Source: Protostelium mycophagum (taxonomy: Eukaryota; Evosea; Variosea; Protosteliida; Protosteliaceae). Taken from it: 37,651 bases of DNA. The stretch is from the NCBI GenBank assembly GCA_002081555.1, contig MZNV01002638.1:1-37651 (forward strand), in the 5' to 3' direction. Below are positions 1 through 10,203 of the stretch, one piece after another. Position 1 is the first letter of the stretch, and each line of letters opens with the position of its first letter. The translations under genes were made by a program, and so were the position numbers. A model generated the notes under the pieces. That model made no database searches. It was not told the origin of the DNA and worked only from the letters and a program-made list of their open reading frames with translations.

Positions 1-203
1 TAAATATGATTTGTAAGTTTAGTGCTATATCTTTGTTATAAGGACAGATATAAAGATATAGTTAAGATATTTATACAAAGAACAAAATTTTGGTCCTAAG
101 AACCTTCTTAAAGTATTGAAATGAGCCTTTTTAACAAAGTTGCAAATGATCACTTTTATAAACAGTCATTTTTATGAACAGTCACAAAAATTAAGGTACA
201 TTT
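1..203. other. AT-rich window start, no gene seen
   Basis: AT-rich sequence with a short internal echo (cagtca + tttttatga-type words near 165-180) and no open frame of note. It leads straight into the duplicated and decayed coding block that starts near 204. Confidence 0.5.
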
Positions 204-1160
204 ATGCAGATTATCTTAAGCCCTCCACACAAGACCATTCAGCTGTACCAGCCTCCTTCTGAAGAGGAGATAACAAAATTAAGAGAGGAACTGAAATCTA
301 TAAAAATCCCTGAGCTCTGAGCCATCTGCCAAAAGGAGAACATCAAGAAGTGGCCACCCATTTTTTGCATAATGAAGATGACATAATGACAAGCCTAAGA
401 AAGAGAAAGAGTGACACAATTGACGCAATCATCAAGTAAAGAAAAGTACAGGGATCAAGTGATACTCATGTCAATCATGTGATTTCTGATCTCTGAAGAG
501 GAGATAACAAAATTAAGAGAGGAACTGAAATCTATAAAAATCCCTGAGCTCTGAGCCATCTGCCAAAAGGAGAACATCAAGAAGGGGCCACCCATTTTTG
601 CATAATGAAGATGACATAATGACAAGCTTAAGAAAGAGGAAAAGTGACACGATTGGCGCAACCATCAAGCAAAGAAAAGTCCAGGGATCAAGTGATACTC
701 GTGTCAATCATGTGATTTCTGATCTCACAGAGGAAATGGTTGTCAAAAATCGGGCATAGTCCTTTACTTTTGGGACAGAAGATTCCATTTTTATCGAGGC
801 CATGAAGGATATTGCTCACACCTCAGCTAGCGCTTCAGAAGGCAACATCGACATTCTCCCAACAGACAGACGCCCTTTTTTTTAGGGCGTCAGGCACCCA
901 AGAAAGAATCATTTCGATCAACAACACTGCGCCCGCCAGATCTACCGCCTTGCTGTATATATCTTGTGGAAGATATATTAATACAAACTGAAGAGATGAC
1001 AGAGTGGGTGGAGCAGGTGACAACTGCCTTGTACAGTCACGGAAGTATTCAAGTCAAGGTGGTGGAAAAGGAGTGTGGCACCGGTTGGCTCAAACCATTT
1101 TTAAATTTCGTATGTTGGGAGCAAAGGAATTTGTTCTGGTGGGGCAGTCCTCCTTGCTGA
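204..1160 (+). mobile_element. Decayed coding block, possibly a DIRS-like retroelement remnant
   Basis: The region reads like protein-coding DNA but is broken by stops and frameshifts. Pieces: a 38-codon frame at 204-320 (ending SIKIPEL), a frame reading HNEDDIMTSLRKRKSDTI around 370-440, and one frame from 619 to about 980 interrupted by only two stops (ending near NIDILPTDRRPFF, then QQHCARQIYRLAVYILWKIY). Around 1070-1140 another frame reads WHRLAQTIFKFRMLGAKEFVL, which resembles the segment that opens the reverse transcriptase of DIRS/tyrosine-recombinase retroelements (a GGRL..F...W..LGA..FVL pattern). That match is from memory and weak. No intact reverse transcriptase, recombinase or terminal repeats are visible. 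Alternative: an unknown cellular pseudogene. Confidence 0.35.
259..727. repeat. Tandem direct duplication, two units of about 234 bp
   Basis: Unit 1 (about 259-493) and unit 2 (about 493-727) align almost base for base, both opening with ctgaagaggagataacaaaa and ending gtgatttctgatctc. They differ by scattered substitutions and a T-run length change (six T at about 361-366 against five in unit 2) that shifts the reading frame. Unit 1 has a TAA where unit 2 has CAA, so the frame RKVQGSSDT stays open only in unit 2. The duplication lies inside the decayed coding block. Confidence 0.9.
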
Positions 1161-1173
1161 ACACACAAACGAG

Positions 1174-1386
1174 ATGTCAGACCTTCCAGCCAGACAAGCA
1201 GTAACCAACTACGCACTGGATCAATTACACACCTTCAATTCTGGGGGTTCAACCCACGCAAACCTCAGCGGTGTGATCAAGGACATGAAGGCTCAAGGTT
1301 ACGACCAAGGTCACATTGACTACGTCAGGGAACTTTCACACCAAAATAACCAGGCCAAACATGATTTTAAGAAACCATTCAACTGA
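1174..1386 (+). CDS. Hypothetical 70-residue protein
   Basis: Intact single-exon frame starting with a true ATG and ending TGA, followed by AATAAA at 1396-1401, which could serve as a poly(A) signal. The product is hydrophilic, with a Gly/Ser patch (NSGGSTHANLSG) and a lysine-rich end (KHDFKKPFN). No family recognised. It directly follows the decayed element remnant and could be its last surviving frame, or the last exon of a gene whose upstream exons I could not find. No membrane segment or signal peptide is visible. Confidence 0.35.
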   Translation: MSDLPARQAVTNYALDQLHTFNSGGSTHANLSGVIKDMKAQGYDQGHIDYVRELSHQNNQAKHDFKKPFN

Positions 1387-2262
1387 GTCTTATCTAATAA
1401 AGATTATATCAGGAATTTCAATTTCTATCACTGTATTCTGAGTGGTGATTAGAGGTCAACAAAGAGACTTTGTCTCAGAAGGATATTAATCATATATTCG
1501 AAGCTTTTTTCGTAGAAAATCTTCAGTCTGAGTTTGTTAGGGCGTTAATTCCAGTGCTGTACAAGCACTTGGTGGCGCTATATAATTATCATATCTAGGC
1601 ATGTTTTTGCACATCTACACGGCTGCGTACTGGGCGTTATTGTGGTGGTTCTGGCACGGCTGCCTGAACGCGGTGACTCCCGTTGCGTCTATCTGCGAGC
1701 GGTGTTGTCTTCATCGTCGTTTGCAGCGTACTATTACAATTACTGACATATTAAGGCAGCATATGCAATAATTTGATTGATTAATGTATATACATTATTG
1801 TAATATTCTTTGCAACGCATTAGATAATCATAACTCCAATTCGCTCTCCTTTATCCTCAAGTGGTCCAGAATCTGAACAAAATCAATCATTTTTGAAAGA
1901 CAAGCTTTACCTTTTTTTTTGTTTGTGAGATGTCCTGACTCAGCAAGTGCAGCCGCCCCGTAACTTGTTGCCATATAAAGGACATTGTACAGCAAAATCA
2001 TCATTTTTATTGTTGGATCTTCAGAAATATTATGGACTTGTTCCAGTAGCTACATCACGGTGAACTGGGATTAAAGTTCCACTTCTCGAAGGTCTTGGTT
2101 TCTGCATATAATATTATTGTGGTTATATAACCGATTTTAAGAAGAAGAGCTCTGCAGTGAAAGGAAATCTGAAGTGGTGGAAATTCTTTTCTCCAAATTC
2201 AAGAAAAAATTAATTTAATTTTCTAAATTTTAGTTTGCAATTTCAACATCACACCCGCAGCG
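1387..2262. other. Intergenic, mostly AT-rich with a GC-rich island
   Basis: About 880 bp upstream of the WD40 gene. It contains an imperfect hairpin near 1553-1569 (AGTGCT, 5-nt loop, AGCACT), a GC-rich island at about 1610-1730 carrying a 56-codon frame (separate entry), and AT-rich sequence just before the ATG at 2263. I see no RNA gene. Confidence 0.5.
1601..1771 (+). CDS. Small Trp-rich hydrophobic ORF, doubtful
   Basis: A 56-codon ATG-to-TAA frame reading AAYWALLWWFWHGCL near its start and Cys/Arg-rich after that. Base composition is clearly GC-richer than the AT-rich flanks. It could encode one membrane segment, be a fragment of inserted DNA, or be chance. No family recognised and no splice partners identified. 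Confidence 0.15.
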   Translation: MFLHIYTAAYWALLWWFWHGCLNAVTPVASICERCCLHRRLQRTITITDILRQHMQ

Positions 2263-3989
2263 ATGCAACCACACAAAGGGAGGAACCTCCATCAGGTCGT
2301 TCGCTCTATCGGTCGTGGACAAGCAAATTTCCGACAGTTTGAGAAGGAGAGTTCAGAGGTTCTCGCAAATCTACTTTGTCAAGAGACATGTCTTGGAGGA
2401 AAGGCGAAAGACAACCAAGGAAACACCACCAACGATGAGAGAGGTTGCTTGTTTTGTTTGAAATACAGCCCAGATGGTTCTCTTTTGGCGTCAAGCACAG
2501 GGGACATCATCCAAATGTGGGACAAGAAGAAACAGATCTTCGCCGTTAAAGGACACACGGAGATTATCACGAGCCTCTTATGGTTAAATCCCTCTTCCAA
2601 CATCAATCAAACAACAGAAAACACTATGCTATTCTCCAGCTCATTGGATAAGACGATTAAGTTGTGGAGGAATTCAACATGTATTGCTACTCTCAGAGAT
2701 CACGCAGGTAAGATCTTAGAGGATCTCTACGACTCAATAACACGTCAGATTGGATCCGGTGTCTCAGTATTTGCAATCGAAATGAGACTCTTGTCTCTGG
2801 ATGTGTGTCATCTGTATTAACGGCCTGGGATGTACAAACTCTCCGCCCAAAATTCAAGATAGAACATGCCCATCAATCAGCTGTGCGTATTATTGATCTA
2901 TCTTCAGATGTGTAATTATTACCAGGTACATCCACAACTCAACACGATCAATGCCACCTCCTTCATGCCCGGTGATCCAAGCGTATTCATCTCTGGCGCT
3001 AGAGACGGCACTCTAAAACTCTGGGATATGTACGTATGGATTTAAATATATCTATATTTATCTTGAGCAGTCGAGACAAACCAAAGGCGATGTGCACAAC
3101 GAGATGCCATGACAATAAATTAAATTCTGCCATATTCAATTCTGGAGGGACCAACATACTAACCTCTGGAAGAGATAATGCAGTGAGGTGTGTAGATCCA
3201 TTCTAATGTCCTTGTAAGAATATTTAGATTATGGGATATTCGGATGATGTATGATGGCAAGATGATTAGAGAGTATACTTCGCATATATGCAGCGGATAC
3301 AATATTAACAGCACATTCTACAATGAGGAGAACTACGTTGTGACAGGATCAGAGGACAATGAGATATACATATACGATTTACATAATGGAAAGGTCGTCA
3401 ATCGACTGAAATCACATCGATCGATCGTGCACATTGTAGATACAAACCCTCATAACCCTCTAGATATAGCATCAACAAGCATAGACCAGGTATACAGAAC
3501 CCACAATATGTTAATATTTATTCTTCTAGACATCCGTCTCGATATGGTCCCCTTCTACAACGGAACAACCAGAATATAAGGTATTTATTTATTTATTATT
3601 TTGGATTTATTCATTTAACAACAAAAGATGGAATACTCAGAGGAGGAGCACATGCGACGGAAGCAGCGCAGCGCGATCGAGTCACTAATCAAAGAGTGAG
3701 AATGTAGATTGGATGATGAGCACTGAATGGATACAGACATGGTGATGAAGTGTTTCATGTATTCCACAAGTACAATTTTACCTTTAGCATACCATCAGAT
3801 TGGAATGCCTTTATGAATAATGCACAATCGATGGGAAGAGATTCATCCCTACAATTACTGAGGATGGTATCTACATTACCATTCGATCATGTCTCATATT
3901 TCTAGATTGCTGAAGTCGCACATGATTATTCCAGAACAAATGAAGACAGTGATGGCTCAGATCAAGACTCTGAAGATGATGATCTATAA
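2263..3989 (+). CDS. WD40-repeat protein (464 aa, 9 exons)
   Basis: Exons 2263-2707, 2749-2882, 2926-3029, 3071-3187, 3228-3489, 3530-3580, 3628-3695, 3737-3866 and 3906-3989 join in frame to 464 codons. At least six WD units can be read: YSPDGSLLASSTGDIIQMWD, SSSLDKTIKLW, LVSGCVSSVLTAWD, FISGARDGTLKLWDIR, ILTSGRDNAVRLWDIR and VVTGSEDNEIYIYD. After the propeller comes a basic/acidic stretch (EEEHMRRKQRS) and a strongly acidic tail ending SEDDDL. Two WDIR motifs fit the WDXR box of DDB1-CUL4 substrate receptors (DCAFs), so a DCAF-like role is possible but unproven. Near the end a 15-nt gap also restores frame, but a 39-nt GT-AG intron (3867-3905) is the better model. Its 3' end faces the C2 gene 63 bp away. 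Confidence 0.85.
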
Positions 3990-4052
3990 ATAGATAAAAT
4001 CTATATAAAAAATACTCTTTGGCATATAAATATCGGCGTTTTATATGGGCAT

Positions 4053-4841
4053 TTAGAGGAGGGGGGCGGCAGTGGGGGCGGTGGTTGATGGGATGCCTGC
4101 GGCGTGAACACCAGCAGCAGAGAGCTTTTCGTTGATCAGAGGGGCGGGGAAGTTTGTTCCGTAGGCGATCTGGATTCTAATGTCTCCTCTGGCGGGGGAT
4201 CCATTCTTGGTGAGAAGAGGTCTCCACTCGTCTAAGACACCACGGTTGAGGTACTCAAAGATGGGGATTCTGACTTGTCCGAGGAGCTTGCGGCCCAGAA
4301 GTGTATCGGCACCATCGAAGACCTTCACGACGAGAAGATCCTTCTCGGCATGCTTGGGCTCAAAGATAAATTCCTCGTTCCAGACGGGGTGGACGGTGTT
4401 GGCGAGGGTGGCAGTGTTGAACTTCTTCTTTATAAGACCCTTCATGCTGACCTTGACGAATACTTCTGGGAGCTCCTTGATACGTCCATCGGCGAGGACA
4501 CCATGAGCGAGGGCGGTGTTTCCGGCGAGTCTCTCAGCTGTGACTTCAGATCCGCTGACGCCTGGGATGTTGGAGGTTGATCCTACTCCGGCATGTGTTG
4601 TGTTGGCCAGAGGTGCGCTCGATAGATTGGAGGTGACTCCGTTAAAGTTGGCGCCTGGTACTGTGGCGAGAGGGTTGACACCTGCGTATCCATCGCGCTG
4701 TTGGACGGGGTGAACAGAATTTGTTCCGGGAGCGACGTGGACAGGTGCCTGTGTGAGTGGTGCGAGGTCTCTTGCCTCGAGGACTCTGACTCTGAGAAGA
4801 GGGAGCTCTGTGGCAGCCTTGTTTCCTAATCCGAGGACCAT
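4053..4841 (-). CDS. C2-domain protein with an internal insertion (262 aa)
   Basis: Single exon, ATG at 4841, unusual here for lacking introns. The first C2 strand (LLRVRVLEARDLAPL, residues ~14-28) is followed by an Ala/Gly/Pro/Asn-rich low-complexity segment of roughly 85 residues. The domain then resumes with EVFVKVSMKGLIKKKFNTA, HPVWNEEFIFEP and LLVVKVFDGADTLLGRKLLG (residues ~125-190). A short Ala/Pro-rich tail ends TAAPLL. C2 domains bind membranes, often through Ca2+. The first loop here lacks the usual Asp pair, while DGAD in the third loop is kept, so Ca2+ binding looks reduced or altered. Higher GC than its neighbours. A TCACGTGA octamer lies about 185 bp upstream of the ATG. Confidence 0.85.
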   Translation of the reverse strand: MVLGLGNKAATELPLLRVRVLEARDLAPLTQAPVHVAPGTNSVHPVQQRDGYAGVNPLATVPGANFNGVTSNLSSAPLANTTHAGVGSTSNIPGVSGSEVTAERLAGNTALAHGVLADGRIKELPEVFVKVSMKGLIKKKFNTATLANTVHPVWNEEFIFEPKHAEKDLLVVKVFDGADTLLGRKLLGQVRIPIFEYLNRGVLDEWRPLLTKNGSPARGDIRIQIAYGTNFPAPLINEKLSAAGVHAAGIPSTTAPTAAPLL

Positions 4842-5257
4842 TTTGTGTAGTGTTGTGTGTTGTTGGGGCTTATGTATCGATTATGATTCGTCCCACACAG
4901 ATATTCACCCTCTCCTTTCACTACGCGACTTTTCGCTTATTCAAAAGTGTTAGCGTGCCACTCACGGTCCTGAACGCGAAAGTGTATTTACCGAAATTTC
5001 GATGACGTTTTGATTGAATCATCGGTCACGTGATCGGTACTGGAAACAAGAAGTTGCTTCGTTCGTGCTTCTTGATCACAGCATGGAAGGTTGTCTATGA
5101 AAAGAAGAGGAGCAAGATGAGACAGATGAAACCAAAACATAGCACAGATGAAACCATCAAGAAGATCGATTTATTGATGAATGAGACACATCTATAGATA
5201 CAGTGCTGTACAACAAGAACAATATTCGACTTGTACATTCATTTGATGATTGGTTTC
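4842..5257. other. Intergenic between C2 gene (5' side) and 5258-5980 gene (3' side)
   Basis: About 415 bp holding the C2 gene's upstream region and the 3' flank of the next minus-strand gene. TCACGTGA at 5026-5033 is the only clear candidate element. I see no further gene. Confidence 0.5.
5026..5033. promoter_or_regulatory. TCACGTGA octamer (E-box core CACGTG)
   Basis: Palindromic octamer about 185 bp upstream of the C2-domain ATG. The same octamer lies upstream of two other starts in this window (20355 and 34920), which supports a bHLH-type binding site. This is inference from position and recurrence only. Confidence 0.35.
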
Positions 5258-5980
5258 TCAAGAGTGGAAGTGGTGTTTTTGTATGACCTGATCATCATCA
5301 TTAGGATGTCGATGCTGTATACCTACACTTCCTCCGTATTCTATCTGTATCGAATCCTTTATCCATTTCCCTAATCGTCTCAATATTACATCTCGATTCA
5401 TCCTCCTTACCATCTTGTAAGTGTGATTTGGTGACGATCTCTGCTGGTTTGCCATTTGAACCAATCAGATGAGTAGTCATCGAGACGTGTGCTACCATGT
5501 GTGCACTCCAATTATAAAAAGCTATTCTGTACTGAACCTTTGTCTCTAGATTCTTTTTTGTGGAGATCTCTGGCTTAACAAGAAGTTCTGATAACTTTTG
5601 ATCGTTTTTCTGCTGCATAATATCTCCCATGAACAAACCCCAGTTACTGGTGATACATTGGCTGGGATGTGATGTGTCCTGCCTCTTCTTATTGATTTTC
5701 ATGATGAAAAACTACCTTATAGGTGGGGTACATTTTGTCGAAGATGTCATAACTCAATTTCCCAGTGACCAAGAGTCCAGCGAACAGAATGTATTTGCTG
5801 TAGTCGGTTCTGAAATCATCAATGATTGTTTACTCGGTAGACAACTCACCTGTCTTCTGTCGCCTCTAAATAAGAAGAACGACTCTCCGTCGCCGTAGTT
5901 CTTCCATACTGAGTGCGATTATAACGCAGAAGTTGAGAGCGTTGGGCAAAGACCCGACAGGCGTGACCGGCTGCTTGCAT
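5258..5980 (-). CDS. Putative mitochondrial membrane protein, TIM21/COA1-like (201 aa)
   Basis: Exons on the minus strand: 5980-5850, 5809-5716, 5678-5411 and 5370-5258, 202 codons with stop. The N-terminus is rich in Arg, Ser, Thr and Ala with no acidic residue for over 30 positions (MQAAGHACRVFAQRSQLLRY), typical of a mitochondrial presequence. It is followed by one likely membrane segment (YILFAGLLVTGKL). The C-terminal half reads VSMTTHLIGSNGKPAEIV then GKWIKDSIQIEYGG, a pattern resembling the intermembrane-space fold of TIM21/COA1 proteins, which assist import or cytochrome oxidase assembly. That assignment is weak. The first 37-nt intron after YPTYK uses an early AG; a later AG would place a stop. 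Shares a 289-bp divergent interval with glycyl-tRNA synthetase. Confidence 0.55.
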
Positions 5981-6269
5981 TGTTCTTTTGATGTGATGTG
6001 GATTTTCATATGTCATATTTTAATCCTATTCTTTTATTCAATTTCATATAATCCTTTCTCCTGAATCCATTCTCTGATCGGAAGATCACAAAAGCGAAGA
6101 GCACAATTCGGACCCTCCTTCTTCCTCATTCTGTGGGATTAAAGAATCCACGCACCCTCTCCAGATTTACTATCTGCAGACAATTCAAATCAAATCAGAT
6201 CTTTACAAGAGGTGATGGTATTCGCTCTATGCCCTAAAACTAATCCAAACAGAATTAGCGGTTGATAAC

Positions 6270-8528
6270 ATGGAGAACTTCAACAGAGAAAACTTTAAGA
6301 AGTTGATGACCCAAAGATTCTTCATCAACCCTGCCTTTGAGGTGTATGGAGGAATCGCTGGTTTGTATGATCTCGGTCCCCCAGCTACCGCCATCAAGGC
6401 CAACATTCTCAACTTTTGGAGACAACATTTCGTTCTTACAGAGAACATGCTTGAGATTGATTCTTCTTGTGTGACTCCAGAACCAGTCCTTGTGTAAGTA
6501 TTCGTTATTGAACCTGTGAACATTGCCAGCTCATAAATGTGCCAGGGCTTCTGGACACGTATCCAGATTTACTGATCTCTTGGTGAAAGATGTCGTCACT
6601 GGTGCTTGCTTCAGAGCTGATCATCTCCTCAAAGGTTTGTCTCTTCACATGATCATTTTGTGATTATCACACAGATCACATCAAAACCCTGCTTGCTGCA
6701 AAGGATCTCACTCCCGCATTGAGAACAGAGTACGAGAATGTCGAGGCCACCTTAGATACCTTTAAAGAGGCTGAGATGGACGCACATCTCAAGAAGTATA
6801 ATGCCCTCGCTCCCGAGACTGGAAACGCACTCTCATTCCCTGAGCCTTTCAACCTCATGTTCAAGACATCCATCGGTCCCACTGGAACTGTTCCTGGGTA
6901 TACATCTCCATTATCATGATCATACAAATGCGTACTCATGCAGATCAGTTACCTCCGCCCAGAGACAGCACAGGGAATTTTCGTTAACTTCAAGAGACTA
7001 TTGGAATTCAACGGTGGTAAGTTACCCTTCGCCGCCACACAGATCGGACAGGCATACCGTAACGAAATCGCCCCTCGTTCCGGACTTCTCAGAGTGAGGT
7101 GTGCTAACATGATCATCGTGGCGTAATGATGTATTCATGCTTTTATAGAGAGTTTACTCTCGCTGAGATCGAACATTTTGTGGATCCCGAGGACAAGAGC
7201 CACCCCAAGTTTCAGAATGTTGCTGATCTCGTGATCAATGCCTTCCCCAGAGATGTACAGATATCTGACAGTAAAAAGGCAGTACCCATGACTATTGGTG
7301 AAGCCGTGAAGAATGTGAGTCACATGATATGTGAGATGGTGTTGATGTAGAGAAGGGAGTGATCAACAATGAGACGATTGGATATTTCATCGCCAGAGTT
7401 CATTTGTTTTTGATCGGATGTGGTGTCAAGCCTCATCTTTTGAGATTCCGTCAGCATCTTTCTGACGAGATGGCTCACTATGCCGCTGACTGCTGGGATG
7501 CCGAGATCTTCAACTCTTACGTGTGTACATCAATATGTTTATGTCTTTAACATGTATAGGGATGGACCGAGTGTGTCGGAATTGCGGACCGTTCTGCATT
7601 CGATTTGACAGCACACACCAACGCCACAAAGATCCCCCTTACCGCTTTTGTCGAGTTTAAGGAGGGTGCCGTATCCTCTTTGTCATTCTGTATTCTATAT
7701 CATATATTATCCCTTCACTATATATAGAGAACAGTAGAGGTGCACACAGCCAAAATAGACAAGGGAAAGATCGGAAAGGCGTACGGAAAGAAGGCCCAGA
7801 CCGTCATCCAATACCTCACCACTCTGGACAATGAGGCAGCCGCATCCTTGGAAGACCAGTTCACAAAGACGGACACCGTCACCGTCAAGTTGGGAGATGA
7901 AGAGTACGCACTGAAGAAGGAGTTCATCTCCCAATGGATCAAGGAATCAAAGAGGGTCACCGGTGCCCACATCACCCCCGGTGTCATCGAACCTTCTTTC
8001 GGTATCGGCAGAATCTTGTACTCTGTCTTGGAGCAGTCCTACTACACCAGAGAGCAAGACGAGCAGAGAGCCGTGAGTCCATCTACAATTCTATTCAAGT
8101 TGAAGATGTCAGGTCTTGTCTTTACCAGCATCCATTGCCCCCGTGAAGGTGTCGCTGTTGCCTCTTGGTAACAGACAGACAGCCAACATCTACGGACCAT
8201 ACAGTGCTTTATTAGCAGAGAACAACATCTCCTTCAAGTTGGACGACACTGGAGCCAGTATCGGAAAGAGATACTCTCGTGCTGATGAGATCGGAATCCC
8301 ATTCGGCATCACAGTCGACTTCCAAACAGAACAAGACAAGTCCGTCACTCTCAGAGAGAGAGATTCCACCACCCAAGTCAGACTACAGGTAATGCGTTCG
8401 CATAGACGTCATCATTGATCATGACGTAGTTTGATGAGATTGCCGATGTTCTTCACAAGCTGATCTACAACCGTATGACCTGGAGCGATGTTCTCGCCAA
8501 GTACCCCAATGTCACCCCAGTGGCATAA
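6270..8528 (+). CDS. GARS: Glycyl-tRNA synthetase, eukaryotic/archaeal class II type (616 aa)
   Basis: Ten exons: 6270-6493, 6546-6634, 6675-6897, 6949-7098, 7149-7314, 7353-7520, 7560-7670, 7728-8072, 8113-8388 and 8430-8528, closing to 617 codons. The protein charges tRNA-Gly with glycine. Diagnostic stretches: [15 protein letters not shown] near the N-terminus, [37 protein letters not shown], motif 2 [20 protein letters not shown], and motif 3 [20 protein letters not shown], then a C-terminal anticodon-binding domain ([16 protein letters not shown] onward). It starts right at the catalytic core, so the WHEP extension of animal enzymes is absent, as is any obvious mitochondrial presequence. 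Intron 7 (7671-7727) opens GTATCCTC, a U12-like 5' splice site. Confidence 0.97.
7671..7727 (+). other. Candidate U12-type GT-AG intron in GARS
   Basis: The 57-nt intron opens GTATCCTC, matching the minor-spliceosome 5' site except that position 8 is C. Ten to eleven bases before the AG lies CCCTTCAC, close to the U12 branch consensus TCCTTRAC but with C at the purine position. Splicing here restores the synthetase frame (GGAR then TVEVHT). Support is partial: a major-class intron with a chance match is possible. Confidence 0.4.
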
Positions 8529-8602
8529 ATTCATGATGATGCTATTGTCTTCCACAGTATAAATCATATCTAATCTCTTATTTCTTTTAATAAATGTGGT
8601 GT

Positions 8603-9460
<858 letters not shown>

Positions 9461-9818
9461 CTAAGTGAATGTTAAGAAATATCAAGCTGCTTGTTCGAAT
9501 TTCCGGATTGATATGGTGTACCTTGCTGATATGTATGTGGGCCTGCGATCTGAATTGTGACGTCACAACAAAAGGTACTTATGACGTCTTTTTCCGAGAC
9601 TTGACCGAAATCTACCTGAGTTCCACCAGATGTTTCTGTACGAATTATGTTCCACAACAACATAACCTTTAGAGGATAATAATTACCCACGAATGATTGC
9701 CTCTGGAGTCTTCTTTCCGCAGAATTGTGTTGAAAAAAATAAAGGAAGAAAATTTATAATATGGATCTACAACGAGAAGTGGAGATCATCCAACATCGAT
9801 TCGCGCAAATAGATAGAT
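9461..9818. promoter_or_regulatory. Divergent promoter interval, Rab6 / subunit g-like gene
   Basis: 358 bp between two start codons on opposite strands. It contains a perfect 14-bp palindrome TTGTGACGTCACAA at 9555-9568 (CRE/bZIP-like core TGACGTCA) and a second half-like TGACGTCT near 9580. No other gene is visible in it. Confidence 0.45.
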
Positions 9819-10121
9819 ATGTCCAGACCAACACTCGCAAAGAGACTGCTTGAGCAGAGCAAGACCATTGAGGACCCTCTCACCAAGGCCAGAACCGAAT
9901 ACATTGGTCATTTTCTGGACACCTTCCCCGCCAGAGCATCTACCCTCCAAGGCGATCTGAAGGGCTTTGCCAAGAAGGTCTACACTGCCGATTTCACTGT
10001 TGCCGACGTACAAAACAACTTTGTTAAGGGACTCGGTTTGGTTGCCGCCTTCCAAGTTGGAAAGGCTCTTGGAAGACCTCAAGCTCTCTCCTGGAGTCGC
10101 CCTTCCGGAGGACATCACTAG
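9819..10121 (+). CDS. ATP synthase subunit g-like small protein (100 aa)
   Basis: Single-exon frame starting MSRPTLAKRLLEQSKT. Residues ~70-90 read VKGLGLVAAFQVGKALGRPQ, one short hydrophobic helix with a GxxxG spacing followed by Gly-Arg, as in the C-terminal membrane helix of mitochondrial ATP synthase subunit g, a dimer-interface subunit of the F1Fo complex. Length also fits that family (about 100 aa). The last dozen residues (SWSRPSGGHH) are not family-like. The call rests on a short motif and could be wrong. An upstream ATG at 9762 is not in a useful frame. Confidence 0.4.
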   Translation: MSRPTLAKRLLEQSKTIEDPLTKARTEYIGHFLDTFPARASTLQGDLKGFAKKVYTADFTVADVQNNFVKGLGLVAAFQVGKALGRPQALSWSRPSGGHH

Positions 10122-10203
10122 ATTAGCATATAAACAAACATTCAGAGTAGGATTTCCAATGAGAAGTCATACATTTTTCATGTGAAGTAACCAAAAGCCT
10201 TTA

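Noticed and set aside
835-1023. 62-residue minus-strand frame
   Set aside because: Antisense to the more coding-like plus frame of the decayed element.
1240-1260. ggttcaaccc, a tRNA B-box-like word
   Set aside because: No matching A box or cloverleaf arms nearby, and it lies inside the 1174-1386 frame.
3882-3896. A 15-nt gap near the end of the WD40 gene that also restores frame
   Set aside because: A 39-nt GT-AG intron at 3867-3905 gives the same downstream frame and matches the usual intron length here.
4180-4713. Three overlapping plus-strand frames
   Set aside because: They are antisense shadows of the intronless C2-domain gene.
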